Origin: Acidobacteriota bacterium
GTDB lineage: Bacteria; Acidobacteriota; Vicinamibacteria; Vicinamibacterales; UBA2999
DNA length: 64,000 nt
Direction of reading: 5' to 3'
Assembly (NCBI GenBank): GCA_963169195.1
Contig: CAUJDN010000064.1
Coordinates: 1 to 64,000 of the forward strand
Each line of letters starts with the position of its first letter. Positions within the stretch are counted from its first letter, which is position 1. Positions 26,193-33,734 of the stretch are shown in pieces. Both the position numbers and the translations under genes were made by a program. The notes beneath the pieces were generated by a model. It did no database searches. It had not been told where the DNA came from and saw only the letters and a list, made by a program, of their open reading frames with translations.

Positions 26193-26228
26193 CAGCCGTG
26201 GCACCCCGGTGACCGGGAGCCACGGCTG
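26193..26228 (-). terminator. Strong composite hairpin between the propeller and metzincin genes
   Basis: CAGCCGTGGC (26193-26202) pairs with GCCACGGCTG (26219-26228); inside, CCCGG pairs with CCGGG around a 3-base loop. A second hairpin, GGCCC-GCT-GGGCC, sits at 26238-26250, directly after the stop codon of the propeller gene on the minus strand, and is followed there by CGTTCTTG. Together these fit an intrinsic terminator of the propeller gene. Confidence 0.65.
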
Positions 26229-26251
26229 CAAGAACGAGGCCCGCTGGGCCT

Positions 26252-29200
26252 TCAGGGTACAACGAGAACGACCTGGTCGGACGCAGCGCTGGCGCCGGCG
26301 TGGTGATGCGCGCGGACGCGGAGGAAGTAGGTGCCGCCGGGGACGCCGGCGGCCGTGAACGATGTCGAAGCCAGGGCGATCGAGGCCACATCGGAGGTGT
26401 CCGGCGCGCTGCCGACCTCGAGGACGTAGCCTGTCACGCCGGCCACCGCATCCCAGTTCACGGTGACGGTGCTGGCATCGACGGTGGCCGCAAGACCACC
26501 GGGCGCGGGCGGCGGCGCACTCGCGCCGGGACCGACTACCGCGACCTCGTTCGACGCCGCGCTCGTGCCACACGGGCCGATGGCCCGCACGCGGACGAAC
26601 CACGCGCCGGGCGGCAGGGCCGTCGTGAAGCGGGTATCCGATCCTGAGACGACGATTTGGGCCGCCGTGGCGCCCGGTGTTGAGCCGGCCTCGATCCGGT
26701 AGGCTTCGCCCGCGCCGCCCGGGGAGGGTGTCCACGAGAGGGTGACCTGGTTGCCCGCGCTCTCTGCCAGCAGATCGGAGGGCGCGTCGAGTGAGCCTTC
26801 GCACGCGGGGGCGCCTACCGCCACGACCGTGTCATCCGTCGCGTCGGAGATGCCGTGCGGGTTGGCGGCGCGCAGCCGGAGGTAGTAGGTTCCCGGCGGG
26901 ACGTTCGCGAACGCGCGGGAGGCGCCGAGCAGCGACGCGCCGCCCGAAATCTCGGTGCCTCCGGGCGTCACGCCCGCCTCCAGCAGATAGTGCGTGGGCC
27001 TGGCTCCGAGGGCCGGCGGCGTCCAGTGGAGCGTCACCAGGCGATCCTGTACGGAGGCGGCCACCGCCGCGGGTCGTGCGGGCGGCGCGTTCAGGAGGCG
27101 AGGGAAGAACGCCACGCGCGACACGGGCTCGTCCTCGTTCCCGGCAGGAAGGGGATCGCCGGCCGCGACGAGGCCGTCGCCGCGCGCGTCGAGATCCAGC
27201 ACCTGTCCGATCCAGCGCGGCGCGAACGAGGTGACGTAGTCGGCATCGGGACCGGTGGCCGTGATGTCGAGGCCGACCAGGCGCGGCCGCGGACGAATGC
27301 CGACGTTGGCGAACGTGCCGCCGGCGTAGAGCGTCGTGGCTTCGAGGGCGAGCGCGTTGACGGCCCCATCGGTCTGCGGCTGCCAGCCCGTGGCCGCCCC
27401 CGTGACCGAGTCCACGGCGCCGATGTTGTGCCGGGTGGATCCGCCGAGCGTGTCGAAGCGGCCGCCCGCGAAGATCGCGCCGCCGCCGAGGGCGAGTGCG
27501 CGGACTTCGCCATCGGGCGTGGGGCTCCAGCCCGGGTCGCCGATCCCGGTCAGGGTGTCGAGCCGTGCCAGGTGCGGAGCGGCGATGGCGCCCAGGGTCG
27601 TGAAGCGACCACCCGCATAGACGAACGCCGGCGTGGGAACGATGGCGAGCACGGGTCCGTCACCGCCCGCGGGGGCCCACGGCGTGGGCGCGCCGGTCGC
27701 GGCGGAGACGGCCGCGATCCTCGCACGCACCTGTCCGCCGACCGCACCGAAATCACCGCCAGCGTAGACCGTGATGTCGGTGTCGGGCACCGCAGGGCTG
27801 CCGTCACCGGCGGCCGGCGTCGCCAGGGAGGCGAGCGCGTGCACGGGACCGTCCGCATCGGGGTTCCACGAGGCGAGCTGTCGCGAGACCAGCGAGAACG
27901 CCGCGAGGTGGTTGCGCGACTGCTGCCCGATGCGCGTGAAGTCGCCACCGGCATAGAGGACGCCGCCCCGCGCATGGAGCGCACGCACGACGCCGTCGGG
28001 CGCCGGGCGCCAGGGCAGCACCGCACCGGTTTCCAGGTTGACCGCGGCCAGGTTGCGCCGTGCGACGGCGCCGACCGCGTCGAAGTCGCCGCCGACCGCC
28101 ACCAGCGTGACCGGTCCCGCGGCACGGGCGAACTCGCCCGTCGCGATGGCCCGTACGGTGTCGTTCAGGGCCGGATGCCAGTCCGTCACCGAGCCCGTGA
28201 TCGGATCGAGCGAGGCCAGGTGCAGGCGCAGTCGGCCGCCGATGTTCGTGAAGTCGCCGCCGACGAACAGCCGCGGCGCGCCCGCCGCGGTGCCCATCGC
28301 GATTGCGTTGACCACGTCGTCGGCCGGCGCGTCGAAGCCCGGCGTCGCCGCGCCGCTCGTGGCGTCGAGACGCGCGAGGTGCTGCCGCGCGAGCCCGCCG
28401 ATGACGGTGAACGCGCCGCCCGCGTAGACGTGCGCGCCGCGCACGATCAACGCGCGAACCGGAGCATCGGGCGCGGGATCCCACGCCGTGGCGCTCCCGT
28501 CGTCCGCGGCGATCGCGCCGGCGCCGCTTCGTGCCGCGCCGCCAATCGACGTGAACTCACCGCCCGCGTAGACGATGCCGCCGTCGTCGGCGGCCTCGAC
28601 GGCGAGCACACGGCCATCGGCCGACGGATCCCACGCGTCCGCGATGCCGGTGTCTCCATGCACACGCGCCAGGTGCGCCCGCGACGCGCCGCCGATGGCG
28701 CCGAACTCGCCGCCGACGTACAGCTGCACGCCGCCCGTGGCCGGCATGGCCACCGCGGCCAGCGCGTCGACCGCGCCGTCCGGGTCCGGCGTGAATCCCG
28801 CGACGATCGCCGGCGGGGCGCCGGGAGGCAGGTCGAACGCCGCCAGGTTGCGGGCGGGCACGACGGTGGGGCCGTAGGCGGCGCTCGTGAAGGCGCCACC
28901 GACGTAGAGCCGCCGGCCGCCTCCCGGTCGCGGCGCCAGCGCCAGCGCGCGCACGAGACCCGTGACGCGACCCGACCAGGCGGGATCCACCTCGCCATTC
29001 ACGTGGATGCGCACGATGTGCGAGTGGGGATGCGGGCCGACGCGCGAGAAATGACCGGCGACGAAGAAGGACGCCGACGCCGGATCGAAGACCACCGCGT
29101 GCACGGTGCCGTTGACGGGTGGCGTCAGCGCGGCGCGACGGCTGCTCGCCGGGCTCAGGACCGCGAAGCCGCCGGTCAGGTTCGTTCGTGGCGCCAGCGC

Positions 29201-29392
29201 GCGGAAGCGGCCGCCGATGAAGATGGTGTTGCCGACCCGCTCCACGGCGTGTACGGTGCCGCCCACCATCCAGTTGAAGGTGGACTCGGGATGGACGGGC
29301 CGCAGCGGAAGCGGCGCCTGCGCAACGAGTGTCAGTGACAGCGAAGCCGTGAGGGCCGCAACGGCCCCGGGGCCCAGACGATGCCGGAGCAT
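26252..29392 (-). CDS. Secreted delta-60-type repeat propeller protein with three C-terminal FN3 domains
   Basis: A 1046-residue exported protein with a signal peptide (cleavage near LTLVAQA). Residues about 35-760 are roughly a dozen repeats with consensus VYAGGxFTxIGGxxRxHLARLDxxTGxxxxWxPxxDGxVxALA, the delta-60/DUF5122-type beta-propeller repeat. Three FN3 domains follow (about 770-1045); the second has Cys residues in PACEGS and GPCGTS, probably a disulfide. The end is SDQVVLVVP. It has a close architectural paralogue at 38878-41901. Role unknown; repeats of this kind usually bind ligands or partner proteins. It lies immediately upstream of the metzincin in the same direction. Confidence 0.85.
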   Translation of the reverse strand: MLRHRLGPGAVAALTASLSLTLVAQAPLPLRPVHPESTFNWMVGGTVHAVERVGNTIFIGGRFRALAPRTNLTGGFAVLSPASSRRAALTPPVNGTVHAVVFDPASASFFVAGHFSRVGPHPHSHIVRIHVNGEVDPAWSGRVTGLVRALALAPRPGGGRRLYVGGAFTSAAYGPTVVPARNLAAFDLPPGAPPAIVAGFTPDPDGAVDALAAVAMPATGGVQLYVGGEFGAIGGASRAHLARVHGDTGIADAWDPSADGRVLAVEAADDGGIVYAGGEFTSIGGAARSGAGAIAADDGSATAWDPAPDAPVRALIVRGAHVYAGGAFTVIGGLARQHLARLDATSGAATPGFDAPADDVVNAIAMGTAAGAPRLFVGGDFTNIGGRLRLHLASLDPITGSVTDWHPALNDTVRAIATGEFARAAGPVTLVAVGGDFDAVGAVARRNLAAVNLETGAVLPWRPAPDGVVRALHARGGVLYAGGDFTRIGQQSRNHLAAFSLVSRQLASWNPDADGPVHALASLATPAAGDGSPAVPDTDITVYAGGDFGAVGGQVRARIAAVSAATGAPTPWAPAGGDGPVLAIVPTPAFVYAGGRFTTLGAIAAPHLARLDTLTGIGDPGWSPTPDGEVRALALGGGAIFAGGRFDTLGGSTRHNIGAVDSVTGAATGWQPQTDGAVNALALEATTLYAGGTFANVGIRPRPRLVGLDITATGPDADYVTSFAPRWIGQVLDLDARGDGLVAAGDPLPAGNEDEPVSRVAFFPRLLNAPPARPAAVAASVQDRLVTLHWTPPALGARPTHYLLEAGVTPGGTEISGGASLLGASRAFANVPPGTYYLRLRAANPHGISDATDDTVVAVGAPACEGSLDAPSDLLAESAGNQVTLSWTPSPGGAGEAYRIEAGSTPGATAAQIVVSGSDTRFTTALPPGAWFVRVRAIGPCGTSAASNEVAVVGPGASAPPPAPGGLAATVDASTVTVNWDAVAGVTGYVLEVGSAPDTSDVASIALASTSFTAAGVPGGTYFLRVRAHHHAGASAASDQVVLVVP

Positions 29393-29481
29393 GGTGTGTC
29401 CTCCACCCAGCTCAGACCGTCGCGCGCATGCCGGGGTTTAAGAAGAACAGCCCCGAGGATGCCCCTGCTCGTGCTTCCTCG

Positions 29482-30534
29482 TCATGCCTCGCGTATCGTG
29501 GCGCCACCGCAGCTGGAGCCCGCACCCGCCGTGCATCCGAAGCAGTGCGGGCCCGTGACAACGGGGTGTACGAGCCGTGTCGGCGTCATCAGCAGGTCAG
29601 CGACCGAGCGGGGGCCGCGCGGATCGACCGGCAGATCCAGCATCTGGTTGAAGTCGCAATCGAACAGCCGGCCATCCCAGCCGACCGAGATGGTGTCCCG
29701 GCACATCAGGCCTTCGACCGTCGCGGGATTGAAGGCCTGCACCAGTTTCTGCATGTACGTCTCGAGATTCCCGGTGTGCTCCAGCCAGTCGAGATAGCGG
29801 CTGATGGGCATGTTGGTGATGGTGAACAGCCGATTGAACTCGATGCCGTGCCGGCGTTTCAGCTCGCGCTTCCAGTCGCGCTCGAGCGCGGCCTGGCTGG
29901 CGGGGAGGAACGCGCCCACCGGATTGGTGACGAGGTTGAGCGGCAGACCGGTGCCCTCGCGCCCGTAGCCGAGCGCGTTCAGGCGCCTCAGCGCCTCGAT
30001 GGACGACTCGAAGACGCCCTCGCCGCGCTGGCGATCGGTCTGCGCCGCCGCGTAGGAGGGGAGCGACGCGACGATTTCGACGCGGTGCGCCGCCATGAAC
30101 TCCGGCAGGTCCGCATAACTGGGGAGGGTGGTGATGGTGAGGTTGCAGCGATCCATCACGTGGCGGCCCATGGCCTTCGCGCGCGAGACGAGGTCGCGGA
30201 AGCGGGGATGGAGCTCGGGCGCGCCGCCGGTGATGTCGAGCGTCGGGATGGTGGAGCGCTCGAGCGCGGCCAGGACAGCCTCGACGATGGCATCGGGCAT
30301 CACCTCGGTGCGGTCGGGCCCCGCATCCACGTGACAGTGGTGGCAGGCCTGATTGCACCGCTTGCCCAGGTTGATCTGCAGCACGCGCACGCTGGCACGC
30401 GTCAGGCCGGCGAGGCCGGCGTCGCCCAGCGCCTCCTCGAACGTGCGGGCGAGCGGCAGCGACTCGAGGCGCGCCCGCTGGGCGGTGGGCGTCGCGAGCG
30501 GACTCCGTGTGTTGATCAGTGTGGGCAGCGCCAT
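29482..30534 (-). CDS. arsS: Arsenosugar biosynthesis-type radical SAM protein ArsS
   Basis: A 350-residue radical SAM enzyme. The [4Fe-4S]-SAM cluster motif CNQACHHC places Cys60, Cys64 and Cys67; TLDITGGAPELHP is the GGE-like SAM-binding strand. The C-terminal DUF3641 half has GLMCRDTISVGWDGRLFDCDFNQ and ends in GPHCFGCTAGAGSSCGGA, the extra Cys cluster characteristic of ArsS. In known cases it acts with methylated arsenic from ArsM and transfers a 5'-deoxyadenosyl group on the way to arsenosugars. The partner peroxidase-like gene lies 33 bases upstream in the same orientation; no ArsM methyltransferase is in the window. Confidence 0.85.
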   Translation of the reverse strand: MALPTLINTRSPLATPTAQRARLESLPLARTFEEALGDAGLAGLTRASVRVLQINLGKRCNQACHHCHVDAGPDRTEVMPDAIVEAVLAALERSTIPTLDITGGAPELHPRFRDLVSRAKAMGRHVMDRCNLTITTLPSYADLPEFMAAHRVEIVASLPSYAAAQTDRQRGEGVFESSIEALRRLNALGYGREGTGLPLNLVTNPVGAFLPASQAALERDWKRELKRRHGIEFNRLFTITNMPISRYLDWLEHTGNLETYMQKLVQAFNPATVEGLMCRDTISVGWDGRLFDCDFNQMLDLPVDPRGPRSVADLLMTPTRLVHPVVTGPHCFGCTAGAGSSCGGATIREA

Positions 30535-30567
30535 GCTCGGTTTCCGAACCCCGACCCCCGACGAGAT

Positions 30568-30900
30568 CTACATCCCGATCTTCTCGATCCTGTTGCGCAT
30601 CTGCACGGCGTGCACGAGGGAGGCGCCGCCTCGGATGGCGGAAGCGACGTGCACCGCCTCGGTCATCTGCTCGGGCGTGGCGCCCTTCTCGAGGCTTCCC
30701 GTCGTGTAGGCATCGATGCAGTACGGGCACTGCACGGCGTGCGACACGGCGAGCGCAATCAGGGCCTTCTCGCGCTCGGTCAGGGCGCCCTCGGCGAAGA
30801 CCGCGTTGTACCAGACCAGGAACTTGGCCCAGAGTTCGGGCGCGTCCTTGCCGACCTCGGGGAACCTCGCCAGATCAGGTGGGTGATAGTAGGTGTCCAT
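30568..30900 (-). CDS. Arsenosugar-associated AhpD/carboxymuconolactone decarboxylase-like protein
   Basis: A 110-residue all-helical protein of the AhpD/CMD family. The redox motif CPYC (Cys58 and Cys61) with His54 in AVSHAVQCPYCIDAYT is intact, the AhpD-type proton-relay arrangement. This small subfamily is found next to ArsS in many genomes and is annotated as the arsenosugar biosynthesis-associated peroxidase-like protein; its biochemical role is not settled. It precedes arsS with a 33-base gap, and both follow the FAD oxidoreductase after a low-complexity spacer. Confidence 0.85.
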   Translation of the reverse strand: MDTYYHPPDLARFPEVGKDAPELWAKFLVWYNAVFAEGALTEREKALIALAVSHAVQCPYCIDAYTTGSLEKGATPEQMTEAVHVASAIRGGASLVHAVQMRNRIEKIGM

Positions 30901-30924
30901 GGCAAGAGACTAGTGCAGGAGGGA

Positions 30925-30981
30925 GAGCGGGTTCTGGTTCTGGGGTTCTGAGGTTCTGGGGTTCGCGGGTTCTCGGGGTGG
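30925..30981. repeat. GGTTCTGG word-repeat spacer, copy 1
   Basis: Six to seven near-repeats of GGTTCTGGG (variants GGTTCTGA, GGTTCGCG, GGTTCTCG) fill the gap between the FAD oxidoreductase and the peroxidase-like gene. The same unit occurs reversed at about 33669-33733 and in both orientations at 47633-47829. Confidence 0.7.
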
Positions 30982-32205
30982 CTACCCGAACTGAGTGGCC
31001 GCGGCGCGGCCGGCGGCGCGGCCCGTGGCCCAGGCCCAGGCGAAATTGTGACCGCCGATGGGCCCGAAGGCATCCAGCATCTCGCCGCACAGGTACAGTC
31101 CCGGATGCCGCCGGCTCTGCAGCGTGCGCGGATCGACCTCGTCCAGCGCGATGCCGCCGCCGGTGACCTCCGCCTTCTTGTAGCCCTCGTGGCCCGTCCA
31201 TGGGAGATCGTACGCGGTCAGACGCTCGATGAGCGCCAGGCGTTCCGGCCGCGTCAGCGAGGATGTCCGTCGATCGCGGGGCACGCCCGCCTGGGCCATG
31301 AGGAATTCCGACAACCGCTCAGGCAGCGTCCGGGACAGCGCGCCCAGCACCGAGCCGTCCCGGCCCCGCAGCCTCGACTCCCACTCCGCGGCCGGGGTGT
31401 CCGTCCAGCACACCCGCACGCTCGCCCGCCCCTGCCCGCACCCGTCCATGAGACTCCTCGCGCACACGTGCGAGATGTCGAGCACCGCCGGGCCGCTGTA
31501 GCCCAGGTGGGTGAACAGGAAACCGCCGTGCGACTCGGTGGTGCGGCCTTTCCATTTCGCCCGGAGGCGGACGGGAAGGGAGAGACCGGAGAGGAATGCC
31601 GGGGCGGAGCTGGCCGTGAGCGGTGTCAGCGCGGGGTAGGTGTCGTGAAGGTCGTGCCCCAGCCCGGCCGCGATGCGCAGGCCCGTGCCGTCGCTGCCCG
31701 TGGGCGGCACCGAGAGCCCTCCGGTCGCCAAAATCACGCGCGAGGCGTGAATGGCGCCGGCGGAGGTGTCGACGCGCCAACCGCGAGTGCCGTGCCCGAG
31801 GGCCGCGACGGTCACGCCGAACTGGAACCGGACGTTGCGACGACGCGCCAGTGCGACAAGGCCGTCCCGCACGTCCCGGGCGCGGTTCGACTGGGGAAAG
31901 AGCTTGCCGGTCTCGGGCTCGAGCGCCAGAGGGATGCCGACCGCGTCCTCGAAGAACCGCCGCTGTTCCGCGAGCGGCCACGATCGCAGCATGCCGCGCA
32001 GCAGGTGCGCGGGCGAGTCGGTGACGAAGCGCTCGGGTGCGACGGCCGAGGGCAGGATGTTGCAGCGCCCGCCGCCGCTGATCAGGATCTTGCGCCCGCC
32101 GTCGGCGGTGCGCTCGAGCACGACGACGGGCGCGGGCCCCTCCGCCGCGAAGATGGCGGCCACGAGGCCGGCCGCGCCGGCGCCGACGACGACCGTCGGA
32201 TCTAT
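30982..32205 (-). CDS. HI0933/BaiN-type FAD-dependent oxidoreductase, apparent ATA start
   Basis: A flavoprotein of about 407 residues. It shows the dinucleotide-binding motif VVVGAGAAGLVAA near the N-terminus, the family motif SGGGRCNI, ATGGLSVPPTGSDGTG in the middle and GGHNFAWAWATGRAAG at the FAD-binding C-terminus, all hallmarks of the HI0933 group. No ATG, GTG or TTG occurs in frame between the end of the M16 gene and the FAD motif; the first plausible codon is ATA at 32205-32203, which overlaps the M16 stop (AAATAG). The frame is open through the whole M16 gene, so coupling or a sequence error is possible. Substrate unknown. Confidence 0.75.
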   Translation of the reverse strand: MDPTVVVGAGAAGLVAAIFAAEGPAPVVVLERTADGGRKILISGGGRCNILPSAVAPERFVTDSPAHLLRGMLRSWPLAEQRRFFEDAVGIPLALEPETGKLFPQSNRARDVRDGLVALARRRNVRFQFGVTVAALGHGTRGWRVDTSAGAIHASRVILATGGLSVPPTGSDGTGLRIAAGLGHDLHDTYPALTPLTASSAPAFLSGLSLPVRLRAKWKGRTTESHGGFLFTHLGYSGPAVLDISHVCARSLMDGCGQGRASVRVCWTDTPAAEWESRLRGRDGSVLGALSRTLPERLSEFLMAQAGVPRDRRTSSLTRPERLALIERLTAYDLPWTGHEGYKKAEVTGGGIALDEVDPRTLQSRRHPGLYLCGEMLDAFGPIGGHNFAWAWATGRAAGRAAATQFG

Positions 32206-33656
32206 TTGAAGAACTCCTCGAGCGGCACCACGCGCAGCGTGCCAATCTTCAGCGCGGCGATGCCGGGCTCGATGGCCTCCCGGTCGCCGACAATGACCGC
32301 GGCCATTCGCTCCGGCTGGATGTAGCGCGCGGCGGCCCTCTGGATGTCCGCCGCCGTCACCTTCGTGACGTCGTTGACGAAGTGCTGAAACGCCTGCTCC
32401 GGCAGGTTGTACACGACGAGCTCCTCGAGCTTCTGCGCCAGGTTGCGCGTCGTCTCGAACTCGGCCGGGAAGCCGAGCGCCACGTAGTTCCTGGCCTTGT
32501 CGAGCTCGTCGGCGGGCACGGGCTTCCGGATGCCCTCGAGCTCGACGAAGAACTCGCGGAGCGCGTCGGCGGTCTTGTCCGTCTGCACGCCGGCGGTGGC
32601 GAAGAAGGGGCCCGCGGAGGTCCGCATGTCGAAGACGGAGCCGGCGCCGTAGGTGTAGCCGTTTCGCTCGCGCAGGTTCTGGTTCAGCCGCGACGTGAAC
32701 GATCCGCCGAGGATGGTGTTCAGCACCTGCAGCGTGGCGTACTCCGGCGTGGAGCGCGGCACGCCGACCCAGCCGATGCGAATCTGCGACTGCGCGGCGC
32801 CCGGCTTGTCCACCAGCACGATCTCGCGGCGCGTCAGCTGCGGCGCCGCGGGGATGGCCGCCGACGCGGCGCGCGGCCCGGTGCCGGGCCAGTCGCCGAA
32901 CACACGGTCGAGCTCGGCCTTCGCCCCTGCGAGCGTGACGTCGCCGACCACGAGGATGGTCGCGTTGCCCGGGACGTAGTGCTCCTTGTAGAACGCGCGG
33001 GCAGCGTCGGCCGTGATAGCCTCGATGGCGGGTGCGAGGCCAGTCGCAGGCGTGCCGTACCGGTGCGTGGGACCGAAGACGACGCGGGGGAAGGCGTAGC
33101 CGATGATGGCGGCGGGGTTGTCCTGCGCCTGGATGAGGGCCGTGAGGCGCTCCTGCTTCAGGCGATCCAGCTCGGTGGCCGGGAACGTCGGGCGGAGCAC
33201 GACGTCGGCGAGCAGCGGGAGCGCCGCCGACAGGTTCCGGGCCGGCGTGGACAGGCGCGCGGCGCTGTAGTCGAACGAGCTCGTCGTCGAGAGATCGGCG
33301 CCGAGGTACTCCACCGCGTCGGCCAGTTCCAGCGCCGAGCGCGTTCCTGCGCCCTCGTCGAGCATGTTGGCCACGAGGCTGGCCATCCCGAAGCGCCCGG
33401 CCCGATCGAGGCTGCCGCCACCACGGAGGATGACGTTCACCTGCACCAGCGGCACGCGGTGCTGCTCGATCACCCAGAGGCGCACGCCGTTGGCCAGGGT
33501 GGTCTTCTGGATGGCCGGAAGCCGCAACGCCGGCGGCGGGCCGAGCGGCGGACGCTGAGAGCGATCCGGCGATTGCCACGCCGACACGGAGATGGCCAGG
33601 GACACCGATAACACAGATGCGACGAGCCACAGATGCCGCAGATGGGAAGAGTTCAT
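32202..33656 (-). CDS. M16-family peptidase homologue, catalytically inactive subunit, exported
   Basis: A 484-residue pitrilysin-fold protein with a signal-like N-terminus. The position of the zinc motif HLFEH seen in its partner is here SLVAN (Ser93, Ala96 and Asn97 replace His, Glu and His), so it cannot bind zinc. M16B proteins often work as active/inactive heterodimers, and the active partner is encoded just upstream (33735-35087). The C-terminal domain with GGSFTSRLNQNLRERNGYTYG is intact and is the substrate-binding half. The N-terminal signal region is encoded by a word-repeat DNA patch (CATCTGCGGCATCTGTGGC), so the exact start is uncertain. Confidence 0.85.
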   Translation of the reverse strand: MNSSHLRHLWLVASVLSVSLAISVSAWQSPDRSQRPPLGPPPALRLPAIQKTTLANGVRLWVIEQHRVPLVQVNVILRGGGSLDRAGRFGMASLVANMLDEGAGTRSALELADAVEYLGADLSTTSSFDYSAARLSTPARNLSAALPLLADVVLRPTFPATELDRLKQERLTALIQAQDNPAAIIGYAFPRVVFGPTHRYGTPATGLAPAIEAITADAARAFYKEHYVPGNATILVVGDVTLAGAKAELDRVFGDWPGTGPRAASAAIPAAPQLTRREIVLVDKPGAAQSQIRIGWVGVPRSTPEYATLQVLNTILGGSFTSRLNQNLRERNGYTYGAGSVFDMRTSAGPFFATAGVQTDKTADALREFFVELEGIRKPVPADELDKARNYVALGFPAEFETTRNLAQKLEELVVYNLPEQAFQHFVNDVTKVTAADIQRAAARYIQPERMAAVIVGDREAIEPGIAALKIGTLRVVPLEEFFK

Positions 33657-33668
33657 ATCAAAGCGGAC

Positions 33669-33733
33669 CCGAACCCCCAGAACCCCAGAACCCCCAGAAC
33701 CCCCAGAACCCCCGAACCCCCAGAACCCCAGAA
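33669..33733. repeat. CCAGAACC word-repeat spacer, copy 2
   Basis: Seven to eight tandem near-repeats of CCCCCAGAA with C-tracts of 4-5, in the gap between the two M16 genes. Because transcription runs leftward, the mRNA carries the GGGG(G)TTCT form and could fold into a G-quadruplex with TTCT loops. Confidence 0.75.
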
Positions 33734-33734
33734 C

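Noticed and set aside
26855..29338. An 827-codon plus-strand open frame opposite the first propeller protein
   Set aside because: Its internal repeats only mirror the propeller repeats on the other strand; no start context or domain.
26252..29392. Repeat array as DNA satellite or CRISPR-like locus
   Set aside because: The periodicity is at protein level (propeller repeats) within one intact reading frame, and the DNA copies are diverged.
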